DNA from: Sneathiella sp. | GTDB taxonomy: Bacteria > Pseudomonadota > Alphaproteobacteria > Sneathiellales > Sneathiellaceae | Length of the DNA stretch: 5,454 nucleotides | Direction: 5' to 3' | Assembly: GCA_016765515.1 (NCBI GenBank) | Contig: JAESPT010000419.1 | Location: 1-5,454 of the forward strand | In this document: positions 1-5,454 of the stretch, piece after piece | How positions within the stretch are numbered: position 1 is the stretch's first letter | How the letters are laid out: each line of letters starts with the position of its first letter | Notes under the pieces: generated by a model | The model's input: the letters and a program-made list of their open reading frames with translations, nothing else | The model's database searches: none | What the model was told of the DNA's origin: nothing | Position numbers and translations under genes: made by a program

Positions 1-106
1 AAACCGCCTGGGTCACACCGGTTCGACCAAACTACTGGCAGAAATGCGCCTTGAAAAGGCCGCATCGAAACTCATAAGCCCAAATACTGCAACGATTAAG
101 AGGTAA
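1..106 (+). CDS. C-terminal tail of an unidentified protein (5' end outside window)
   Basis: The frame beginning at base 2 is open from the window edge to a TAA at 104-106 and gives 34 residues, NRLGHTGSTKLLAEMRLEKA followed by 14 more. The stop lies 5 bases before the MBOAT start, and its first base is part of the MBOAT Shine-Dalgarno stretch, so the two genes are probably co-transcribed and translationally coupled. The segment is amphipathic and Lys/Arg-rich, and it contains His-x-Gly followed by Leu-Ala-Glu. That loosely recalls the last helix of SGNH-hydrolase proteins, where a catalytic His precedes a conserved 'G...LAE' helix. SGNH proteins of the AlgJ/AlgX type are common neighbours of AlgI-like acyltransferases. 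The usual Asp three residues before the His is absent, so this identity is a guess. That it is a real coding tail rests on the open frame and the tight spacing. Confidence 0.5.
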   Translation, partial: NRLGHTGSTKLLAEMRLEKAASKLISPNTATIKR

Positions 107-111
107 CAGTC

Positions 112-1629
112 ATGGTTTTTAGTTCTCTTGAATTTATTTATCTGTTTATGCCTCCGGTTCTGTTCGTGTTTTTTATACTCCGCCATTTGCAGTGGGAAAA
201 GGGCATTATTTGGTGGTTAATCGCGTCCTCAATCGCTTTTTATGCCTGGTGGAGCCCTCTTCATCTAATTTTGCTACTTGGATCTGTCGCCGTCAATTTT
301 GTATTGCATAAAATGATCCAGCAGAATTCCAGTAAGTTTTTTCTGACTATTGGGATTGTTGGAAATTTGGCGACACTGGCCTATTTCAAATATGCCGATT
401 TCCTCCTTTCAAACTTTAGCCTGATATCGGGTGTTGAAACGCCGCTTTTGCATATCGTTCTTCCATTGGCTATTTCGTTTTTCACCTTCCAGCAAATCTC
501 TTTCCTGTACGACACCTATTCAGGCCGAATTGAAGAATGCGATTTCGCAAAATACTGCCTGTTTGTCGTTTTTTTCCCGCAATTGATCGCTGGCCCAATC
601 GTTCTGCAAAAACACACTATTCCGCAATTCACCATGTCATCGTTCAATAAAAACGCTGCGATAAATATTTCTGTCGGAGCGACATTATTCATAATCGGCC
701 TATTCAAGAAAATCGTACTCGCCGATGGCATCGCACCAATAGCCAATACAGTGTTCAACGCAGGAGAGGCTGGTCAATCCATCCCGTTTGAGGCTGCATG
801 GATGGGGACCATTGCCTATACATTTCAAATATATTTTGATTTTTCCGGGTATTGCGACATGGCACTGGGCTTAGCGCGCATCTTTGGTATCCGGTTGCCC
901 ATAAATTTCAACTCTCCCTACAAGGCGGTCAACATAGTTGATTCCTGGCGGCGGTGGCACATTACGCTTTCAGCGTTCCTACGCACCTATCTTTACATTC
1001 CCTTGGGAGGAAACAAGAAAGGATTGTCGCGCCGGTATATCAACCTCTCAGCGACGATGCTCTTGGGAGGATTATGGCATGGCGCCAGCTGGAACTTTGT
1101 ATTCTGGGGATTGTTACACGGCTTCTATTTGATAATTAATCATGCTTGGGCAGCTTTTTTTCCGCAAAAAGAAAACACCTCTGCTTTCCTCAGGTTTATT
1201 GAACGCCTGGTTGCGCAATCCTTGACTTTATTAGCGATCATGGTCGCCTGGGTGTTCTTCCGCGCAGAAAGTTTCGGAACTGCATTAGCTGTCTTAAAAG
1301 GGATGTTTGGGCAAACATTATATTATGATACAAAATTCTGGAGCCACGCCCTAACGGACACAGACTTCTTCTGGTTTCAGGCAATCGCGCTAACTGCCAT
1401 TGTCATTATTGCCCCGAACTCTATAGAAATCGTTCGCAAATATCGCCCTGTCATCGATGTAAAATCCAACTCCGAGACGTTAAAAAGCACATTTGTTCCA
1501 CTGCGAAAATTCCTTCGGTGGCGCCCCTCACTGGCTTGGTCAGCATCGTTCTTTGTCGTGGGAATAGTGAGTTTAGTACAAATTTACCGACTGGATGAAC
1601 TTACTGAATTTATCTATTTCAATTTCTAG
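112..1629 (+). CDS. AlgI-like MBOAT family polysaccharide O-acyltransferase
   Basis: This 505-residue polytopic inner-membrane protein belongs to the MBOAT family, AlgI/DltB-like branch. It is predicted to pass acyl (typically acetyl) groups from a cytoplasmic donor to a periplasmic partner that modifies an exopolysaccharide or envelope glycan. Hydrophobic segments run almost throughout, for example around residues 7-24, 32-62, 76-94, 110-128, 147-163, 183-205, 312-345, 365-383 and 420-435, with a last one near 474-490. Family signatures appear in order: FFPQLIAGPIV near 154-164, YFDFSGYCDMALG near 241-253, WRRWHITLSAFLRTYLYIPL at 279-298, and GGLWHGASWNFVFWGLLHG at 319-337. His323 in the LWHG motif corresponds to the invariant MBOAT histidine, and His283 lies in the WRRWH motif. 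Length is close to that of Pseudomonas AlgI (about 520). The start is supported by AAGAGG at 99-104, 7 bases before the ATG. The real substrate cannot be read from the sequence; alginate itself is not implied, as no other alginate gene is visible. Confidence 0.93.
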   Translation: MVFSSLEFIYLFMPPVLFVFFILRHLQWEKGIIWWLIASSIAFYAWWSPLHLILLLGSVAVNFVLHKMIQQNSSKFFLTIGIVGNLATLAYFKYADFLLSNFSLISGVETPLLHIVLPLAISFFTFQQISFLYDTYSGRIEECDFAKYCLFVVFFPQLIAGPIVLQKHTIPQFTMSSFNKNAAINISVGATLFIIGLFKKIVLADGIAPIANTVFNAGEAGQSIPFEAAWMGTIAYTFQIYFDFSGYCDMALGLARIFGIRLPINFNSPYKAVNIVDSWRRWHITLSAFLRTYLYIPLGGNKKGLSRRYINLSATMLLGGLWHGASWNFVFWGLLHGFYLIINHAWAAFFPQKENTSAFLRFIERLVAQSLTLLAIMVAWVFFRAESFGTALAVLKGMFGQTLYYDTKFWSHALTDTDFFWFQAIALTAIVIIAPNSIEIVRKYRPVIDVKSNSETLKSTFVPLRKFLRWRPSLAWSASFFVVGIVSLVQIYRLDELTEFIYFNF

Positions 1630-1638
1630 GAGCCAAAA

Positions 1639-3600
1639 ATGCGGTGTCTCATTTATCTTCTACTAGTTCTTTTTCCCATCACAGGTAGTGATATCTCTCA
1701 GGCCAGTGAACAACGAAACTGGATCATTACTCAGCAAGCCACCGGTTTTTCTTATGATACCGGCACTCAGATGGGAAAACGCAAAAATGTGGAGCGTAAA
1801 GGCCTTATTTCCGTCTCCACAAGTGGACAAAACCAGCTGATATCCTATTGGTCCCCTGGCGCTTACCGGGCAACGATAACCTACAACGGAAAGGTAATCG
1901 TTGATGGTTACGATTTGGATGATGTTTCGAGGATCAGCAGTTTCCGATTCAACAAGTCTGGATCAACTGCCTATATACGGACCACGAAAGGACCTACGGC
2001 AATTGTTGAACTCTTTCTCGACAATCACTCAGTCGTCAAATGGCCTCGATTATCAATCGTAAAAATTCTCAGCTATAAGAACTCAACACTCACAGTCTCT
2101 CTATTCAATCAGAAATCACAAACAACTGAATTTTGGCAATACACTGTAGATGAAGACAGTCCTCAACTGTTACACGAAGAAAAAATCGGCCACCTTAAAG
2201 GATGTGCCTTATTAGGAAGTAAGGTGACCAACACGGGTATCGCGTTGGAGGTTTACTGCAGCCGAAGAAGAGGCAGTGATATAAAATTTCTTGCCTTCGA
2301 GACAGGAGAAATTTCCACCATCGCTGCCAGCGAGAAAGATGAGATACTGGCGTACTCCTTGACGCCGCGCGACAAGGGATCCATTCCGGTGCTGGTTGTC
2401 AGTGGCAACACAAACGCCAGACAGTTCTTTCATGCTTTTTCAGGGGCTCTTCTGAAGAATTTAGGGGAGCCGATGGCGTATGCCTCAGATGAAGGCGGCA
2501 AGCAAAGTTGGAGCCAGTCCTATCGCACTCGGGTTCTCGCTACATTATTTCAGAAAACGCGTCATGAGGTGTTTGCCACATTATCAATACAGGCGATGAA
2601 GAATACTCTAAATCAACAAAACGGAAATTTGAACATTCGTGATCGATTCAATCCCAGTTGTGGCTGGGCATCCCGTATATATTCAACAGATAAAAAAAGC
2701 CCCATCTCTTTTATGATAAATCAGGCAATGATTTCAGCGAGCTTAATAGAGAGTTGCAATCAATTGGGTGACAAATGCGACAAAAACCTACAACGCCGTA
2801 TCCTTGAAAATGCATCCTGTCTAATTCGGGAAAATGAACAGTGGTTCGTTGCAGACAAGGGATTATATAGGATCCCGTATGACGCCCCCTTTCGCTACGA
2901 CGGTGTTTGGGCGCCCTGGAACTGGCATATGATGTGGTCCGTTGTGCTGGGGTATGTTGGTGAAAAGAAAAATGACATTATTCTGAAAAAGCGAGCGGCA
3001 TCAATAACGTCAGCTTTCATAAATAGCTGGCAAATGATAACTCCCCCCAGAAAACAAGCCAAGGCCGCCGTGTGGCGGTATTGGACGAAACCCTATTATG
3101 ACGGCTGGCGTGAACAAGACCAAATGTCTGTCTCACGTAAAAAACAACGAAAAAAAAATATGGAAGCGGAGCGATATGAAGATCTCAACCACGCGGGGAT
3201 AAGTTTACTTGGATTATCAGATACAAATTACAATTTGGATCCCCAAACTTCTCAGTCTGTTTCCAACAGAATTGATCTGATTCTGGAAAAGGGTACTTTC
3301 TTGCCCCGAGATATGGACGGAAATGGCCCCAAAAGTCCAAGATGGCGATTGGGCGCCGGCTGGCATTTATTTGCGACGAAGAGATTACATGACTTATATG
3401 CACACAAGCTTCCTGGCAGTGTAGCCAACGATCAACATCTCGCCTACGCTCTTCTATTTGATAGCACAGGAGAGTTTGATTTAGAGTTACACCTTAAGCA
3501 ATGTAACGGCAGAACCTGTACTGACATCACCAACTGGACGTACAAAAATTTCCTAAGATTCCTCGACCGAAATCCTCTGGCTAGAATTCAGCTTAAATGA
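1639..3600 (+). CDS. Exported protein of unknown function, beta-rich N-terminal half and Trp-rich helical C-terminal half
   Basis: This 653-residue protein is not assigned to a named family here. Residues 1-22 form a good Sec signal peptide: Arg2, a hydrophobic core LIYLLLVLF, and a cleavage site after Ser-Gln-Ala22. The mature protein should be periplasmic or secreted. Residues about 25-290 look like repeated short beta strands, compatible with a beta-propeller. Residues about 300-600 look mainly helical, with clustered aromatics: VWAPWNWHMMW at 423-433, RYWTKPYYDGW at 480-490, RYEDLNHAG at 512-520 and LGAGWH at 571-576. An acidic/His motif like YEDLNHAG within helices, plus many Trp, recalls (alpha/alpha) toroid glycan epimerases, lyases and hydrolases; this is inference. 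Eight cysteines (189, 207, 341, 373, 380, 394, 622, 627) could form disulfides outside the cytoplasm. A very basic patch, RKKQRKK (500-506), is unusual. AGGAG at 1628-1632 overlaps the MBOAT stop and sits 6 bases before the ATG, so it is in the MBOAT operon and probably works on the same glycan. Confidence 0.88.
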   Translation: MRCLIYLLLVLFPITGSDISQASEQRNWIITQQATGFSYDTGTQMGKRKNVERKGLISVSTSGQNQLISYWSPGAYRATITYNGKVIVDGYDLDDVSRISSFRFNKSGSTAYIRTTKGPTAIVELFLDNHSVVKWPRLSIVKILSYKNSTLTVSLFNQKSQTTEFWQYTVDEDSPQLLHEEKIGHLKGCALLGSKVTNTGIALEVYCSRRRGSDIKFLAFETGEISTIAASEKDEILAYSLTPRDKGSIPVLVVSGNTNARQFFHAFSGALLKNLGEPMAYASDEGGKQSWSQSYRTRVLATLFQKTRHEVFATLSIQAMKNTLNQQNGNLNIRDRFNPSCGWASRIYSTDKKSPISFMINQAMISASLIESCNQLGDKCDKNLQRRILENASCLIRENEQWFVADKGLYRIPYDAPFRYDGVWAPWNWHMMWSVVLGYVGEKKNDIILKKRAASITSAFINSWQMITPPRKQAKAAVWRYWTKPYYDGWREQDQMSVSRKKQRKKNMEAERYEDLNHAGISLLGLSDTNYNLDPQTSQSVSNRIDLILEKGTFLPRDMDGNGPKSPRWRLGAGWHLFATKRLHDLYAHKLPGSVANDQHLAYALLFDSTGEFDLELHLKQCNGRTCTDITNWTYKNFLRFLDRNPLARIQLK

Positions 3601-3640
3601 AATTCAGCATTATTCGACTATAATTGCATACCATAAAATA

Positions 3641-3946
3641 GTTCACCACTACCAGTATATGGCCGAGTTATACTGCGAGAAGTTATCCAAACAACAGAAT
3701 CTTTTCCAAGCTGATGGCGACAATTCGGCAGCCATTGATTTTATCTAATCACAAATAGAGGAAGTCATTCTAATCCTGGGGGATGGTGAGCTAAAAATCG
3801 GGCTTCTCGGTGATATTGCAGGGACCTTCAGCCTGTGCCGGACAAGCAAAAAGGCTGCGAGTTTTACACCAGACAGCCTTGAGCAAGTAAAGGTTGGTTG
3901 CGGGGGCCAGCAGGCCGCTATTTATACAAAATGTGGATTTGGCTAA
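3641..3946 (+). pseudogene. Decayed C-terminal fragment of a serine site-specific recombinase
   Basis: One frame (codon 1 at 3641) reads YQYMAELYCEKLSKQQNLFQ, then on to an in-frame TAA at 3746-3748. It continues as SQIEEVILILGDGELKIGLL, GDIAGTFSLC and then KKAASFTPDSLEQVK, ending at a TAA at 3944-3946. This follows the C-terminal pattern of 'recombinase family' serine recombinases, recalled as 'MAE.YR.KV..L', 'LI..IVL.P.DGEL.I.L.GD.AGIL.L' and '...DGLEQ.K.VAGA'. The expected VAGA appears in the next frame (GTTGCGGGGGCC from 3898), so a single-base shift near 3893-3897 is likely. The catalytic N-terminal and recombinase domains are absent, and no start codon or Shine-Dalgarno sequence suits it. 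Homology may begin a few codons earlier, about 3635. The piece is dead and records a past element boundary between the polysaccharide operon and the tra genes. The identification rests on family memory, not a search. Confidence 0.72.
3895..3908 (-). other. 14-base match to the 3' end of initiator tRNA-Met (possible relic attachment site)
   Basis: TGGTTGCGGGGGCC on the + strand is the reverse complement of GGCCCCCGCAACCA, the 3' acceptor end plus CCA of bacterial initiator tRNA-Met as I recall it. Many recombinase genes of this family end in VAGxGFEPTTF, which is the antisense translation of that tRNA's 3' half; that is the expected result of integration at the tRNA gene. Here the match stops after 14 bases. 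The T-arm sequence (GGATTTGAACC in antisense) is missing, so no tRNA gene is present. It may be the eroded end of an attachment site or simply the inherited recombinase tail. Confidence 0.35.
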
Positions 3947-3973
3947 AAATTAAAGCGCAAATCTGCATTTAGT
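3926..3973. repeat. Inverted repeat (13-bp arms) just upstream of traK
   Basis: The left arm AAATGTGGATTTG (3929-3941) and right arm CAAATCTGCATTT (3958-3970) are inverted. Eleven positions are complementary and the two central ones would form G-U pairs in RNA. Two further pairs (3926-3927 with 3972-3973) lie beyond an A-A mismatch. The loop of 16 bases is AT-rich. The left arm lies in the last codons of the recombinase remnant, and the right arm ends about 50 bases before the preferred traK start. It lacks the GC-rich stem and U-run of an intrinsic terminator. Its place is where the IncP oriT or a traK operator would be, so a protein-binding site is plausible but unproven. Confidence 0.55.
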
Positions 3974-4013
3974 AAAAGCACATATTTCGACGATGTCAAA
4001 GATTTTTTTTGGC

Positions 4014-4017
4014 GAGG
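4014..4017 (+). promoter_or_regulatory. Shine-Dalgarno sequence that decides the traK start
   Basis: GAGG (within GGCGAGG, 4011-4017) lies 5 bases before the ATG at 4023. The in-frame ATG at 3993 has no comparable purine-rich site upstream and would add ten residues of no family resemblance across a run of eight T. The start at 4023 is therefore preferred. Confidence 0.65.
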
Positions 4018-4022
4018 TTGAA

Positions 4023-4346
4023 ATGGAGAAATTACATTGGGGTAAGGGCAGAATTCAAATTCTAGCCCTCAAAGAAGAAATCCTCATGCGCCTGGTCAAA
4101 GGGCATACTCATTCAGAAATTTATCGTGACCTGACAGAAGCTGGCAAGCTCACTGTAAGCCTTCGCACGTTTCATCGCCACACCTCAAAATACAAGACCA
4201 TTATTGAAGATCAAGCGCGTGCTACTGATCTTCAAATTCTTTATCCCAATGGCAAAAATCCGGTTCAACAAGATCACCAAAGTAGTCTCAAAAAAGAGCC
4301 GTTCAAGCATCAAGCGATCCCCTCCGACAACGATACAGATTGGTAA
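4023..4346 (+). CDS. traK: TraK-like oriT-binding conjugal transfer protein
   Basis: This 107-residue basic protein (117 if begun at 3993) resembles IncP TraK. That protein binds DNA beside the origin of transfer and helps build the relaxosome in the cytoplasm. Residues 11-57 carry the recognisable core: IQILALKEEILMRLVKGHTH, then SEIYRDLTEAGKLTVSLRTF and HRHTSKY. It parallels the recalled RP4 TraK pattern 'FLAVRDDVKTALDSGY...IW..M.E.G.IPYRYETFLRHVRRY': a helix, a short turn after Gly, a second helix, and a Phe-x-Arg-His segment suited to DNA contact. Residues 70-107 are polar and probably disordered. The gene is first in a row with traL (4-base gap) and a traM-position gene, the order seen in RP4. 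RP4 TraK is somewhat longer (about 134). The symbol rests on motif resemblance together with this gene order. No promoter could be picked with confidence. Confidence 0.75.
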   Translation: MEKLHWGKGRIQILALKEEILMRLVKGHTHSEIYRDLTEAGKLTVSLRTFHRHTSKYKTIIEDQARATDLQILYPNGKNPVQQDHQSSLKKEPFKHQAIPSDNDTDW

Positions 4347-4350
4347 AAAA

Positions 4351-5076
4351 ATGACACAGGTACATTTCATCCTTCAAGGCAAAGGTGGTGTTGGTAAAAG
4401 CTTTGTAGCGGCGCTTCTCCAACAGCATTTTACAAGCCGGAATTTTTCCCCAATTGGCATAGATACAGATCCCGTGAACGCGACATTTGCCAGTTACAAA
4501 TCCTTCAATGTTCAACGTCTCGAAATCATGCGGGGAGATAATATCAACCCACGTGTCTTTGATGAACTTATCGAACAGATATTAGATGACAATGAAGACA
4601 GCATTTTTGTTGTTGATAATGGTGCCGCCACATTTGTACCCCTATGCGCATATTTGTTCGAGAATAACGTGATCGATTTCCTACAACAACAGAGTTGCAA
4701 CATCAATTTTCATACGGTCCTCACTGGAGGACAAGCGCTCAACGACACAACGAACGGACTCTCTAATCTATTTGAGCATTTCAAAAACGTTCCTGTTTGT
4801 GTGTGGATCAATGAATATTTCGGCAAGCTTGAGAAAAACGGTAAGAGTTTTGAACAAAGCAATTTGTATAAAAATAACCAAGATCAGATCCGTGGACTGA
4901 TCCGTATTCAAGAAGTACGAAGAGAAACGTTTGGAGCAGATCTCGATCACATGCTGCGGAACAAACTAACCTTCACAGAAGCGATCGAGAGTTCCGATTT
5001 TAATGTGATGGCAAAACAGCGCCTCCGCATGATCTGGCGTGATCTTAATGATCAAATGACAACCCTACAATTTTGA
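4351..5076 (+). CDS. traL: TraL-like ParA/MinD-family conjugal transfer ATPase
   Basis: This 241-residue cytoplasmic P-loop ATPase has the length I recall for RP4 TraL. The deviant Walker A motif KGGVGKS lies at residues 11-17 with both lysines of the ParA/MinD class. IDTDPVNATF at 37-46 holds the Walker A' aspartates. FVVDNGAATFVPL at 86-98 is the Walker B region, followed by HTVLTGGQAL at 121-130, GKSFEQ at 164-169 and KLTFTEAI at 205-212. These blocks match IncP TraL closely, including its characteristic DPVNATF, DNGA, TGGQAL and KSFEQ. The frame is open upstream to an ATG at 4204, but those 49 codons overlap traK in another frame and match no TraL, so the ATG at 4351 is chosen. It has no clear Shine-Dalgarno sequence and lies 4 bases after the traK stop, so translation is probably coupled to traK. 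In RP4 the role of TraL is not well defined. Confidence 0.88.
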   Translation: MTQVHFILQGKGGVGKSFVAALLQQHFTSRNFSPIGIDTDPVNATFASYKSFNVQRLEIMRGDNINPRVFDELIEQILDDNEDSIFVVDNGAATFVPLCAYLFENNVIDFLQQQSCNINFHTVLTGGQALNDTTNGLSNLFEHFKNVPVCVWINEYFGKLEKNGKSFEQSNLYKNNQDQIRGLIRIQEVRRETFGADLDHMLRNKLTFTEAIESSDFNVMAKQRLRMIWRDLNDQMTTLQF

Positions 5077-5086
5077 GGGTTTCTTT

Positions 5087-5454
5087 ATGTCAAATCCAGA
5101 TGAAATTCAATCGGAAAAAAGTTCAACGTCATCCACTCAGACCATGGGCATTGGGGAGGCGAAAAAACTGATCCGAGAAAAACTCAACCTTATCGTTGAT
5201 GAGCATGATCCAGTAATGATGTTTGTTCTGCTGGAACAAGCCTTTCATACAAATCGAGAAAATCAGTTTAAGGCACATTTATCAGAACTCTCGAAGATGG
5301 TGGAGACAAGTTCCGCTCTGTGCATGGGCGCGGTGAATGACAATCTCACTCTGTTGAAAGACGACGCCCTCAAAAGCTCTCTAGAAAACACACTGGCTGC
5401 TGTTTCACAAAAAGCCAAAGAGAACGACCGTGTTGTTCAAAAAATTCGCGCTCA
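5087..5454 (+). CDS. traM: TraM-position conjugal transfer protein, 3' end outside window
   Basis: An open frame from ATG 5087 runs to the window edge: 122 complete residues with no stop. GAGGG at 5075-5079 overlaps the traL stop and lies 7 bases before the ATG, supporting the start and coupling to traL. Residues 1-20 are polar and Ser/Thr-rich. Residues about 24-53 (EAKKLIREKLNLIVDEHDPV, then MMFVLLEQAF) form a hydrophobic-acidic helix pair that loosely recalls the N-terminal part of RP4 TraM ('DEPM..VM'). The rest is mainly helical, with coiled-coil potential from about 55 to 120. No transmembrane segment appears in the visible part. The symbol rests mostly on the traK-traL-traM order known from IncP plasmids and is less certain than that of traL. 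Confidence 0.6.
   Translation, partial: MSNPDEIQSEKSSTSSTQTMGIGEAKKLIREKLNLIVDEHDPVMMFVLLEQAFHTNRENQFKAHLSELSKMVETSSALCMGAVNDNLTLLKDDALKSSLENTLAAVSQKAKENDRVVQKIRA

Noticed and set aside
516..758. Minus-strand open frame of 80 codons inside the MBOAT gene.
   Set aside because: It lies fully antisense to a strongly supported gene, with no ribosome site or recognisable protein. The other short frames inside the real genes were dismissed for the same reason.
3150..3158. Run of nine A as a programmed frameshift site in the 653-residue protein.
   Set aside because: The zero frame continues sensibly to its stop, the run encodes a Lys-rich stretch, and no stimulatory structure or alternative-frame product was evident.
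3585..3608. Direct repeat AATTCAGC (3585-3592 and 3601-3608) as a target-site duplication at the module junction.
   Set aside because: It is eight bases only, the copies are separated by eight bases with no element between them, and it is probably chance.
3770..3780. ATCCTG (in CTAATCCTGGG) resembling the IncP nic consensus YATCCTGY.
   Set aside because: Both flanking positions of the consensus fail (A before and G after). The bases encode the Leu-Ile-Leu-Gly of the recombinase remnant, and no adjacent inverted repeat is in the right place. Chance is the simpler explanation.
3851..3880. AAGGCTG / CAGCCTT inverted repeat as a terminator for the upstream operon.
   Set aside because: The loop is 16 bases, no T-run follows, and it lies within the recombinase remnant reading frame.
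3910..3917. CGGCCTGC on the minus strand, a 6-of-8 match to YATCCTGY, 11 bases from the inverted repeat.
   Set aside because: Two core mismatches fall in the most conserved part, and a match this weak is expected by chance in a few hundred bases.
3894..3928. TTGGTT and TATACA as a sigma-70 promoter for traK.
   Set aside because: The spacer would be 23 bases, far from 17, and no alternative pair with good spacing stands out.

Overview
The window joins two unrelated kinds of DNA, all read on the + strand. Positions 1-3600 hold an envelope or exopolysaccharide acylation cluster. Positions about 3635-3946 hold the decayed tail of a site-specific serine recombinase, which marks a scar between the two parts. 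Positions 4023-5454 hold the start of a conjugative-transfer operon that reads as traK-traL-traM of the IncP (RP4) type. The base composition is moderate to AT-leaning. The recombinase tail resembles those common in Alphaproteobacteria, so an alphaproteobacterial plasmid, integrative conjugative element or genomic island is the best guess. That taxonomic call is inference from recalled family resemblance, not from a search.

Region 1 (1-3600). The last 34 codons of an unidentified gene end 5 bases before an AlgI-like MBOAT O-acyltransferase (112-1629). After a 9-base gap comes a 653-residue exported protein of unknown function (1639-3600). The tight spacing and good Shine-Dalgarno sequences, the second overlapping the preceding stop codon, indicate one operon. 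In the likely working model, the MBOAT protein passes acyl groups across the inner membrane, and the exported protein acts on or binds a glycan in the periplasm. The upstream gene could supply the periplasmic SGNH-type partner, but too little of it is visible to say.

Region 2 (3601-4022) has no intact gene. It holds a recombinase C-terminal remnant with an in-frame stop and a likely frameshift. A 14-base stretch in it matches the antisense of the 3' end of initiator tRNA-Met. A 13-bp inverted repeat lies just before traK. No convincing terminator or promoter was found, although both are expected here.

Region 3 (4023-5454) holds a TraK-like oriT-binding protein (107 aa), a TraL-like ParA-family ATPase (241 aa, the same length as I recall for RP4 TraL) and the first 122 residues of a TraM-position protein that runs off the window. 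In RP4, traJ and traI are divergent from traK with oriT between them. Here that position is taken by the recombinase scar and the polysaccharide operon, so the relaxase genes are either lost or elsewhere. No exact IncP nic site was found upstream of traK.
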